A stretch of 63,184 nt of DNA, taken from assembly GCA_003640385.1 (NCBI GenBank), contig RCAB01000378.1, positions 1 to 63,184 on the forward strand, read 5' to 3'. Made by a program: the position numbers and the translations under genes. The notes under the pieces were generated by a model. That model was not told the DNA's origin. It searched no databases and saw only the letters and a program-made list of their open reading frames with translations. This document shows positions 26,240 to 37,904 of the stretch, piece by piece (within the stretch, counting starts at the first letter, position 1; each line of letters starts with the position of its first letter). This DNA comes from Setaria digitata (lineage: Eukaryota > Nematoda > Chromadorea > Rhabditida > Setariidae).

Positions 26240-29200
26240 TTAACGAATACTCGATAACAAATTCAACTTTGAACGAACAACTTTTTGCTGTCCAACTTTG
26301 CTGAATACATGCCAGAAACGCAAGGTTTCATCACCAGCACCTGTCACAATCGATTCGCCATCAGGAGACATCGCCTGTAAAGGGGCAAAATCAGTCAAAG
26401 ATATCAACCAGAAATTTATAAGAAATGAGGAAATAGGTGCTCACTACCATTTCTCACCTATCAAATGCAACACAGAACTGTGACTGAGGAAAAATTTCCC
26501 AAAAAAATTAAATGCGAACAACTCACGATTTCCAGTTCTATAGGTATGAAAATAAATTAAAATCGAGTAATGTTTGCAACTGCCTCTAATTTAACTGTAT
26601 TAGTCATGCTGATATTTCATCACCTTTTATCCAAGGGTACCTAAGCGTTAATTATTAATACTTACCAAATACAGCACTCTGTACTGGTGCCCAGTAAGCT
26701 TAGTAACCGGCTGCAAAGACGGGTACTTCCATATGATAACCTGGTTGTATGAATATCCATGTGTTGACACTAGCTCTGAACTATGCTTTGACCAAGCCAC
26801 ATTGCACACCTTCATAAGAAAACATATGGAAATTTCGCCCCAAAGAAAGATAAAGAAAAATAAAGAGATAAAGATATACACAACGATTATATGTGGAACA
26901 ATGATTTAATACACAAGAAAAGATTCATGTTTACAGACAAAACTGAAAGATTGATTTGCGTGATTAATGATTAACTAAAATAATTCCTAAATCTGAAATA
27001 TCTAAACAAACCTGAGATCACTGAAAAATGAAGCTAAATGCACACCTGACTACCAGTATCAATACAGTGTAGGGATTGACCAGTCAATGTGTTCCAAAAA
27101 CGAAGACATCGGTCAGCAGTTCCACCACCAGAAACAAGAAGACCATGATGATGTGGAGACCAAGCAAGCGCTTTTACTGCGGCGTTATGTTCCGTATATA
27201 TCTAAATGGAAGTATTAATTAAACTTCTAAACAAATGAAATCCTAATATTTGCAAATAAATGGAAAATATTCCGGAATTTAAAAATTTTAGGATAATTTA
27301 TAACACATAACCAAAATATGATCTAATTTCTAATTTTTAACAAACACATTCAAACTTACTTGACAAGGCTCATTTCTTCTCAAACTCCACACCAAAACCT
27401 GATTATCATTTCCACCTGACGCCAAATACTGCCTATCTGGGGACCATTTCAATCCACACACCTGAAATTTAGGGAAGCAAAAAAAAAAAAAAAATTCGAA
27501 AACTTGGATAGCCAATAAGGGAAGAAAAAATCAGGATGCTTACTTCTTGCCGGTGCGCATTAAGTCTTCGTTCCGCATATTGTGCAGGTTGTCGGATATC
27601 TCTCTGTATAATGATACGATCTCTGGAGCCCGAACACACCAAATCCGTGTTCCATGCTAAGCAACCAATTCTTGATGCATGTCCGGTGAGTTCGCGAAGC
27701 TGAAATCTACTCTTTACAAAAAAAAGAACAATTTTATAAACCGAAATATATGTGGTTAAGGAAAAAAAAAAAACACAACCTTCTTTTGAGCATGAACATC
27801 CCATATTTGTGTAATACCTTTGTTTGTACCTACTGCCAGTAAATCACCTTTATCAGCCCATTGAACAGATGTTACACTATCACCTTCAGTCGCAAGGTCA
27901 CAAAGTTTCACAACCTTAAAAGGTCAAAATGAGAATTTTCTTACTTCTTACGATTATTATCAAATGTAAAAAGACTAAGAATCCCTATCCTTTAATTCAT
28001 TTTGTTCTCCTTCCAATAATCGAAACCTTTTTACTCTTGTACCCATCAGCCAATGCCGGGCTTAAAAGCTTAAACCTACGCCAAACTGCAAACCTGACTA
28101 TTGCAGGCACTCCAGAGATACACACAAGTATGTAATCCAACCGAAAGCATATTTTGCGATGACCAATCCACCAAATCTAGGTAAAAATCATCTTGCAACT
28201 CAGGCGCATCCAAGACCTGGAAAATGAAAGGCAAGTCGAAATCTTCGTTTCCACAAAGAAGGAGGGTTAAAAAATCCTACATGAATAACTTTTTGCACAA
28301 ATTTTACGAAAACATTAAAATCTCAGATTACCTTGTAAGGGTTTTTAGGTACTTTCCGTTGCGGTTTACGGGGCGATTTGAGAAGGCGCTGACTACCTTC
28401 ACTCAGCGGTGGTCCACCAAATAAACAACGCGCGGCATGACTTGTTGATGCATCACCATACTTCGTAGGTGTTCTCTGTCCAAATTTGAACAAACCACCG
28501 CCAGGACTATCACGCAACCGACCTGTATCGAATCCTTCAAGATCTGCCTGAAACAGAATAAAATAAGATCAATCATCTTTAAAAAATATTTTTCTGGACT
28601 ATCCTTATTCAAGGAGCAATTAGCAGCCCCACTTTTTCAGGAAAAAATGATGGCATTAATAGCATCACTGATAAATATGCTGCATGAAGAAACCGATACT
28701 CTCCAAATTATTACCTTAACAAAAAAAAATCTGTTGCAAACACACACACACACAAAGTAAACACACTCTGATATCGTCGATGTTATCGCTTAGAAGTTCG
28801 TTTCTCAACAAAGCTCGATGAGCTGCAGAATCCATACGGGAATCATCAACAGTGCTTGTGGCTGGGCCAGCCTGCGTGTTTGATGCGTTTCCGCTGTTGG
28901 AAGGGCCAAGTGATGTTCCTTGCATTCCCGTAACAGGTCTCTTGAAAAGATTAGGCGTATCCGGTGATGACGAAGCAATCGCCGCGAATCTAAAGAGGAA
29001 TTCTAACTGTAGCAAAGTAAATTTTGTCAGCTGGATGCCTGCAAACAATGAGATTAATTCAATAAACTTGAACAAGTCAAAAAAATTTCAAAACACGGCA
29101 GTTCATATAAATCCAACATCATAGTGTTCCGAAGCAGCTGCACATAAATTTCATTTAGTATTTTAATGGAGCAGTGTCTTGACACTAATCATTGCTTCTC

Positions 29201-30000
29201 GATATAATCATTACTGTGCGGAATGAGCAAAACAATAATCAGTGGTGAAACAAGTAAAAATTTTTCATTCAAAAACAAAAACCTTGTTGCCCATTCCGCA
29301 TTACTTTGTCGAATGGGTATGTAACGATCGCCACCGTCCGGACGATATTTTGTTGGTGTGATACGTGGTGAATGCCCCTGAAATAATTCAAATTCTCAGT
29401 AAAAAAAATTTTTTCTAGTACGTTATAAGATTTTAAACTACTATTAAAACTATTTCCATCGAAGCTGCAAAAAGTAGCCGAAAAGGGCTTATGTAACATA
29501 ACACAATTTAAAAAACAGTCATGGCAAAAATACATCAACATATGCAGATGCTCGTCACTACACAGCTTCATACAGACTAATTCATCGAAAGTAACACATC
29601 ATATAGAAGAGATTTTCTAAAAAAATGTTGCAATTACCTGTGCTTTCTGCGGTGAAGTTCCCGGGTTATGTTGAGCCAAAAACTTCCGCTCATATTCGTT
29701 AGAAGGGAACATCCCACTACGACTTGGCTGCAACAATATGTGATGAAACGTGAATGCAGTCGCACGTGACCCGTACGCACTAGCAAGGTCACGTAAAAGA
29801 CATCAGAAACCAAAAACATCATGCATATCTCACGCAGGAATCCAGAAGCCACCAGCACACATACGTACCAGACGCAGTCACACAACCACACCAAACTATC
29901 TAGACGTCCAATCGATAAATGACTCCTTGCCAATATTGCCTTTCTTCGTGTTAGGATTGAATTCCTGTAATGCAGCAGAGTAGTCCTTTAAAATTGTCAT
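26240..30000 (-). CDS. fzr-1: APC/C co-activator FZR1/Cdh1 (fizzy-related)
   Basis: This WD40 adaptor recruits D-box and KEN-box substrates to the anaphase-promoting complex in late mitosis and G1. Phase-matched exons: 29727-29638, 29377-29283, 28989-28767, 28547-28332, 28216-28094, 27914-27780, 27699-27544, 27461-27360, 27201-27046, 26809-26666 and 26374-26240. An N-terminal exon likely begins at ATG 30000 ([11 protein letters not shown]), six bases after a candidate trans-splice acceptor; its 3' junction is unresolved. The APC/C-binding C-box is DRYIPIR (human DRFIPSR). The linker has [15 protein letters not shown] and [20 protein letters not shown]. Seven WD repeats follow ([48 protein letters not shown]), and the C-terminal Ile-Arg tail is intact (LLSSIR). 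Length is about 550 residues. Cdc20 is less likely because the linker and WD loops match Cdh1. Confidence 0.95.
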
Positions 30001-30220
30001 ATACGCCTGGTGAGGGAAGAGGAAGAGTGTGGGGGTTATGACGTCGAAAACACGGTTAACAGATTGGGCAACATCGGAAGGCTGAGGATAAATTAGCTCT
30101 AGAGATGTGTGGAGTGAGAGTGAGGAATGAAATTGGGCATTTCAGGTTACGAGTGAAGACAGTCAATCAGGTGTAACAGTTCGAAATCCAGTTTCAAATC
30201 AGCAGTTAGATGTTGATAGG
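30001..30220. promoter_or_regulatory. Compact divergent promoter region, FZR1 (-) / MUT-7 (+)
   Basis: Only about 220 bp separate the two proposed start codons. Read on the minus strand, CTCACCAG just before the FZR1 start resembles a spliced-leader acceptor. No TATA box is evident. Shared regulation is inferred from spacing only. Confidence 0.5.
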
Positions 30221-33200
30221 ATGGAAAATAGTCCTGATGAAAATTCGACTGGAAAGTTTTGCCCTCAGCCACATTCGGAATTGCTAAGGACATGGATGAA
30301 GTTGCTGAAAGATATCTGGGTTGGCGAAGAAAAAAAAATTGTTAAGGTTGATTTTTTCCTTCTCCTTGATCAAGAATTTAAAAAGAGAAACTTCAGCATA
30401 GATTTTAATGGCACTATTTAAACCCTCTTCCTTTACATTTTTTTCCAAGCACCACTTATATGTTTGTTTCAGCAAGAGCTGTGTCGGTCGGCATTGAACG
30501 AAATATTCGATGGAGCCGAAAATCCGATGGGAACTGCTCTTGTTTTACACAAGGTCTCTTCAGAATTGTTGATTCTATATGTGCTAACATTAGCGTTAAA
30601 ATTACTATTTATCAGTTGACGCTAATATATTTCAGTCATGTCCAGATTATGGGGCACAGAAAACTTCGACCCTAGCTGGTTTTGTCTTGAAACATTTCGA
30701 ATTGTGGCTGCAGAAAACGGAACGGATTGATCAGGTGTATGGAAAATTAGACAGGAATACGAAGGTTTTTTTCAGCTTTTTATCTGATTATAAAATTGAT
30801 TAGAAATCAGTACAAGTGTTTTTTTTGAACAACTTGTAGTTAAAAACCTTCCAACGATTAACTCAGCGCAACTTTACTGAGATCTCCTAANAAAAATTAG
30901 TTTTTTCAGACGTAATATTAACAGTTCAGTACAAGTGTTTTTTTTGAACAACTTATAGTTAAAAACCTTCCAACGATTAACTCAGCGCAACTTTACTGAG
31001 ATCTCCTAACTGCTGTGAAACATTAGCTTGTTGAAATGAAAGAATAATTTGAACTGAAAAAATTAACCGCTTACGTTGGATATCATTTGAAGCAATAAAT
31101 TTTGGAGCTTATCTTACTAAATACAACAGATTGAAGCTTTCGCGGTTGGCACAAATAAACATACAGTACATCTGGAACTCATCACTAGTATATACCAGTT
31201 AAAAACTGATGATATAGCAAACCATATTCTTCGAGCAGTGAAGGTTAGTTTTTCTTTATAAATGCTGAATTTTCATAAACTCTAAGAATATCTTTTGCAC
31301 AGCGATTGACTTGTGATGACATGTTGCCATATTTTTTTAATAAGAAATTTATCCATCTAAAAGATAGGAGAACAAACAAACCTACCATCTTTTTTTCCTT
31401 TTAAATAGGAGCACTGTGAAGCACTGTGACATCGTTTCTGACCCAGTTCATTACTGATTGCGAAATAATCCCAAAGTTACTTGTTTTGATTGATTGGAAG
31501 GCCAGTCTTTAAATTTATTTTCCTTTTATTCGTATTTACACAGTTTTCAGAATATGGTAACCATGGGAAATTATCGTGATGGGATCTCCTGTGCAACTAT
31601 ATTTGGATTGCAGTCGCATTTTACACTAACAGAATTAGTTATTCCGTGCATGCTGCAGGATCGTTTCCCTGCAGTTGATGCATTCATCAGAAATGAAAGA
31701 AAGATACAGGAAGAACTTGTGCGATATTTCGATAACCTTATTGGTTTGGATGAACAGAGTTAGTTTTCATTATGTTACTCTCTCCTAGCTCTTTTGCCAA
31801 ATAAAGACATTTTTAATGAAATATTGGATTAGGTGTTTCTTGTTAGCAATATAAAGCTAAATAAAGTTCAGTATATCATAACTTGTATATGCACATGTCG
31901 ACTTATTGTAGCTTTCATTTATATAACTTTGACTTTACTTATCATCCCGGCTATGCCAGTGTGGTTTGTGTTTGTTTTTCCAGAATCACCAAAAGTTTTG
32001 GCTTGAACGGTTCAGTTTAAAAAATACTATTTTAAAGCAGTGAAATAGAATGGGTGAGAGAGTTTGAAGCTATAAACTGCATAATAGTTCGAGTATTTGC
32101 CTTCTTTTTCGGAAAGTTCAGATTTTTCCAAATTTTGATTGCAGCTATTGAGCAACGTTATGAAGAATTTCGTAGAAGGAAAATCATGACCATCCCAATA
32201 TCGAAGCTGCAAAAGAAGGCTATTGAAAAACTTGTTATGAAGTTGCTCACAACATATAACTTATCATCTCAAGAATTGGCGCCTAATTTGTTTCGCTTTA
32301 GACGAGAAGGTTCTCTCAGGCATATGGCTTTCATGTATTTCGTTGAGCATGGTATAACCGAAGAAGGCTATTTTGATTACGTAGCCGTGAGTAGCTTTCT
32401 GTTTTTTCATTGAGAATTTATATTTTGCTGATAATAAATACTATATTTTTAAAACAAAAAATGTTTCCTTTTTTTATAGTGTAGTTCAATAAAAAGAAGA
32501 GTTGAACCATACTGATAGAATTTATATTTTTTTCGAAGGATCAAACGCTATAATTTCTCCAAATTTATTACTTAACATATCTACTTGATTGCATAAAGAA
32601 ATTTGAAATAGACACGTATTTTTCAGCATGCTTTGCAGTCAGATTTTGCCTTGCAAAAATATTTCATTAACTACCTCTGTTCAAATGGCTGGTTCAAAGA
32701 TGCTGTTCGATGGGTGGTTTATTGCAATATAATAGATTATGCACCTCGTAGTTTGCAACCATATTTGTCCACCGAAGCAGTTCTTGATGCTCAAGCTGAC
32801 TTGACAAGGTAAAGACGTTGAAACTTCGCACATCTGAATCAGTTAGACTTTTCGGCACCAACAGAGTTGTGTCTACCTAATATGGAGTAAGTGGGACTAA
32901 ATGGGAAATATTCCTGTGATTTTCCTTGTGAGAATCCTTTTTATTTCAAATATGTGCTCACTACTTCAGAGAAACCATTCTCTTTCAGGATCATATCGGA
33001 TAGAGCAAGTATTACAGATGTGGAGCTATTTCCAGGTCATCCTATAAAAATAGTTGCAACTCCTGAGGATTTGGATAAGATTTATCCCGTTATTAAGCAA
33101 GCTGATTTGATTGGAATTGATACTGAGTGGAAACCTTTGTTTATGTGCGCAGGTGAAAGGGTGAGAACAAAAGCTGGACACCTGAAATTAGTTCCAATTG

Positions 33201-36200
33201 CTTCATATTATGTTTTTTATCGTAAATAAAATAACAATAAAATGAATTAACCATGATAAGAAAAGCTCTTTCCGTCTTTTTTTGTTTTTATTTCAGACTC
33301 TAAATTTTGTAGAGGAGAAAAATGTTTCAGGTAGCACTTCTTCAAGTTTGTGTTCAACGCTGCAGCTATCTTGTGGATGTTATCACTTTGGAAAATAAGC
33401 TAACAGAGGAACAGTGGACCCATTTCTTTAAAGCTTTATTTTATGACAGCACTGCTGTAAAACTAGGTCCGTGAAAAATCATACCACTTTTCCAGTAAGA
33501 TTTTTTCATTACTATTGTTTATCGGCTAATATTTGGAAGTTATAAATCATTCCTCAGATTTGAAGCAACTGTTGTTGGTATTTGGAAATAGCATGTTTGC
33601 GAAGGAGATATTTCTGAAAAAAAAAAAGTTACATTCACTGAATTTGTTTTATCTGTGTTTGCAATTTCAGGATTCGATTTTCTGAACGATTTAAGAGTTT
33701 TGTATGCTTCATTTCCCTACCTACAACCTTTGGAAAAGATGAAAAACGTGATTTGCATATTGAAGCTAGTGAAAAGTGTATGTTATTCACTTTTCAAAAT
33801 ATGCTTTTAAATTTTCAAGTTATCTTAAGTTGCTGTTTTTTTTCCCTTTTTTTTACAACATTTTTTTCAGCTTCTGATGTCGAATCCAACATTTCTTGAC
33901 TTGGAAGAGTCAGGTTTGCCATCTGCGTTTTGTTAATTTAGCATTTTCCATCCTGAAAATTTCTTTATAAGTGGGCCTTGATTTTTGCGAAATACAAAGT
34001 ATTTATAAACGAAAAAACTAAATACTTACTTATTAGAGTCAGATGGCATACAGATTTCAGCCGGTCCTTCCATATCAAGTGAAAATGACAATTTGTTGGA
34101 TGTTCCATCCTCCGACGATACAGTACATTTTCGGCTTGCTGATCTATGTCAGAAAGTACTTGGCAAGACTTTGGATAAAACAGAACAGGTTTTACCCAAT
34201 TTTTCGAAATGACAGCATGTGAAATATTTTGTTTCCTGGATTCGTAACTGCCAAAAATTCAATAAGTTTAGATAGGCAACTGGGCTATGCGTCCTCTTCG
34301 TCTTGAACAGATGAAATATGCAGCCATGGATGCCTTCTGCTTATTAAATCTTTACGACAAGTTAAAGTCTAGAGCGGAAAGGTAGTTAGCTTGTTCTTTT
34401 TAAAATTTATTCCATTTGTTATGGAAGTTTTTCCGTGTGAAATGAAGTCATATTTCAATCGAACGAAACTGTAGAGAGTGCAATATGGATTGGTCTAAAC
34501 ACTTTGAAGAGAGTGATGTAACGCGAATAAAGTCAAAAGAAGAGAAGAAAGTCAAAAAGAAAGGCACGAAATTTGATGACAAGGAATTTGAACAAATGAT
34601 TGAGGTTTTTTCTTAGTTGCTTTTCTTTCCAGCTTTTCATTCTGTTTATTGTCATATTTTTTTTGGTGTGTTTTGGAATAATCCGAATTATCTCACTAAA
34701 AAAATCCATTTTTTCTAAGGGATGATTGCTATACTAAAAATTTATTTCCTTTTATTTCCCGTTTAGCGTGTAAATTCTGCTCTGAACGATTCGCAAATGA
34801 AAACAAAACCGAAAGATTTAAAGGTCATTGTCGATTCAATGATGCTTGGTTTGGGAAAACATCTGAGAAGGTATTAGTTCTTCCAGAATGTTTTTCTTCA
34901 TTAACTGAAAATGTAGTCATTTTGATCAAGAATGATACATCTTCTAGGTGTGGCATTGATACGATATTGACAGAAACAAGGAGCTATTTGGTTGAATGCG
35001 CAGAAAAAGATCCAAGTCGATATATTATAACATGTGGAAAAGCGATAGATGAGGCATGTTTCTTTTTTTTTCACAGCTGAATAAAGTGGATCATACTATC
35101 ATTTGCAACAATATGACCCAGGTTCGATAAGCTGTTGATGTAAACTGGCTATTATCTTTCATATGTCACTGCAGTAATCCAGATATTGGAAAAAAAAAAG
35201 TGGTTGTTAGAGAAAATGAAAAGATAGAGGTTTGCTTAGTAGATAAAGTATTGATTGGATAGGAGAAAATAAAAATAATTATTGATTGAGAATGTCCCTA
35301 AGGAGTTTTTTCATTTTCCTCGCCAAATGATCTTTAGTTGCGAAAACATCGTTCACTGAGAGGAACGCACCGAATATTGTCCGTTCCAACTACGCAAAAT
35401 ATGAGCATAATTCAACAAATTGAATTTGTTCTAAGACATTTCAATATGCATTTATGCAAGGACGACATTTTCTCTCGTTGCATGGGAAGTCATTTTGACG
35501 AATTCATCAGCAAAAAGTATTCTAAAAAAATTATTGAAAAAAAAAACAGTGTTGGTATGTAGCAAATTGTTTAAAAGTAAAATGAAAACTAGGCAGTAAC
35601 CTGTGTTTTTGCTTTGCGTGGCAAGCTTTTGGTATTTTGAACACTTGAACTTTGGAGTAAACTGTTCGTAATGGAATCTAAAGTGATAACTTAAGCAGTA
35701 CTTTTTTTTTCTAATATTATTACGAATGAGATCACATTTTTTTATTTGGATTTTTTTCTGAAACCTTTGCTGGATTATTTGCCATGTCCATCTTTTCTTT
35801 TCGCTTCTTTTTAGAAATGTAATTCAACTTCTTTCGTTACCGCTCCATCTCCTGTGCTGGAAGCAATGTATCAGGCAAATGTTGTCGCACTGAATCCGTT
35901 TAACGAAGAAGCTTACGATGCTGCGAAATACAACGAAAAAATGCGACAAGTCTAGCGTTTCATATTCTTTTTAGTGGTTTTGAAAATATTAGATTGCTAC
36001 CTAAGGCTTATGGATTAATTGAGACTGATTCTCTCTTGTCATTTGGTGAAAGAATCAATTATCACACAGTTTTTCTCTACTTTTAGGTTGACGCTGATTT
36101 GTATTCTGGCTACGGATGCGATTTAGAAATCAGTGAAAATGACCACTCTTGGGTTATAGCACACTGTCATAATGGTATTTTTGACATCGAGTAAGTGTTT

Positions 36201-36662
36201 TAAGTATTGTCCTTTCAGTCAGTGAGTGGATTCTTTTCACTATATTCATTTCTGATCCGTAATTACAGGAACTGCTTAGTTGCTGCCCGAGACCGTGTTG
36301 TACCAGTCGAAGTTAAAATCGAGAAAGTGCCTTTACCAATCCTAGAAAAAGAAGGCAGGTTAGCGTTTTGCTTTCTGTTGCTTTCTTGCTATGTATACTA
36401 GTACTCTTGAATTAGTATGCTTCTTTGTTCTGTGGAGTTAATATTACTTTCTGATTTTCGTTACATTGATAGTTTTGTAAAAGGAAAAGGGATGGGACCT
36501 TTTTTTAGATTCTTAACGGCTCACACTCCATCATTTAGCTGTAAGTTTTATTATTTCAGGTTTTTTTACGTTTGTGGTGCATGTGGAACAGTATATTGGG
36601 ACGGTTGCCATATCGTTAATTATAATGTATTCGTCGAGCCTCTTTTCGCAGAAGATGCATAA
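30221..36662 (+). CDS. mut-7: Exonuclease MUT-7 / EXD3 (Nibbler family)
   Basis: MUT-7 is a 3'-5' exonuclease; in C. elegans it acts in RNA interference and transposon silencing, and the fly relative Nibbler trims small RNAs. Twenty-one exons join in phase to about 909 residues: 30221-30319, 30473-30553, 30636-30734, 31130-31243, 31551-31758, 32145-32386, 32627-32808, 32989-33160, 33331-33466, 33671-33777, 33871-33913, 34037-34188, 34272-34381, 34475-34604, 34767-34870, 34948-35053, 35338-35550, 35815-35949, 36087-36190, 36269-36358 and 36560-36662. The helical N-terminal half precedes a DEDDy exonuclease domain with Exo I (IGIDTEW), Exo II (KLGFDFLNDLRVL) and Exo III (MKYAAMDAFCLL). A C-terminal Mut7-C RNase-like domain begins VIVDSMMLGLGKHLRR and ends with a zinc-ribbon half CGACGTVYWDG. 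The intron after 35053 appears to use a GC donor. The 35550/35815 junction is the least sure. Confidence 0.93.
30808..31009. repeat. 83-bp direct repeat around a single N (assembly join)
   Basis: Positions 30808-30890 recur as 30927-31009 with one substitution (CTTGTAG versus CTTATAG). The ambiguous base at 30891 and 35 bp lie between the copies. All of it falls within an intron of the MUT-7 gene, so the coding sequence is unaffected. Confidence 0.85.
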
Positions 36663-37904
36663 ATAATAACATCGAATGAGGCTTTTCTTTGAAAATTTTA
36701 ACCACACATTCCTTGCTCAGCTTTTTTTAGGATTTGATAAAGAGTTGGGAAGTTAATTGTTTAACTTAGCTATTTCAAGAATTCACTTTGGTACATCTAG
36801 TAGTAATAATAAATGCTTCAATTTTTTTGATACATATCAATTAGATTGTTCCATGATAAAAAGTATTTCACTGTTAAGTATATCTTCTGCTAATAGTTTT
36901 CTGCTAAGATCACTTAATGATTTCATTTCTTACTGCATCCTAAGTTAACAACAACGTCCATGTGAGGGTGAGACGGTTTTGTTTAAATCAATCCTAATTG
37001 CTAGGGCTTTCGTCTTCATAATAATTTGGTATGCTTAATATATTCTCCTTGACTCTCATGTGATCAATTTTTTTTAAATATTTTGTTTATCCTATATTCT
37101 GCTTGACTGTCACGTGGTCATTTTCTTAATATTTTGCTCCTGACAGCTCTTAACTTTGTTTTGCTAATCTAAAGTGCACCATCTTATTCTGATCTTGTTG
37201 TTTATATTGTCTGTTCTTGCTCATATTTTTTTTGTAGTGAAGTTATTTCTACAATTGTGAAAACAACACAAAAAATTTCCACATCAGAAAACAAAACAAC
37301 GATAACTGTCAGTGTACGACACTGCAGGGTTGTTATGTTATTACAGAATGAGTAAATTGTATCTATGTTATATTCTTTAAGTAGGAGGATGACGGAACAG
37401 ATAGAAGTACTAAAGTACAAAAGTTCAAGGAATTTAGGAAACTCTCATTGCTGATAGTTTTCACTTCATCGTGCGGTTGCGCGTCTAATTTTCATCACAT
37501 AACGGAGCATTTGCAAATTTATAATTATCACTCTGCGACTAGATACAGTCTCGCCGGGCAACAGGCGTATATTCATCCTACTATTCTTTTTAATGTCGGA
37601 CGTTCAGTAAGCGTGTTTTTTCAAATTCCCTGTTTATTTTACTAACAATCTGCAATTATTTATGGGAGATCTCGAAGCAGCCTTCTATTTTTCCCCTTGC
37701 CAGAGCTAGATGAGACATCATTTACTACGGAAGTTTATGTCTAAAGAATGCTGAAGAGAAGCTAGTCATCTGGAATTAAAATGTTCAAAATTCAAAATAA
37801 CACATCTGCCGGAGTGGTTCAATCTGAATTCAAATCGAAATTTAACAAAGAGGCATTCTCAGAGTACAATAAGTGAAGCATTTTGAAAGAGTAAGGCTGA
37901 ACCG
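36663..37904. other. Intergenic region, no gene seen
   Basis: This is T-rich, non-coding-looking sequence between the MUT-7 stop and the RRM gene start on the same strand. Paired phrases such as TTGACTCTCATGTGATCA and TTGACTGTCACGTGGTCA (about 37050 and 37104) suggest an old, imperfect local duplication. No family ORF is visible. Confidence 0.5.

Noticed and set aside
29634..29983. ORFs on both strands overlapping the first FZR1 intron
   Set aside because: The spliced FZR1 exons explain the coding signal; these frames lack family features.
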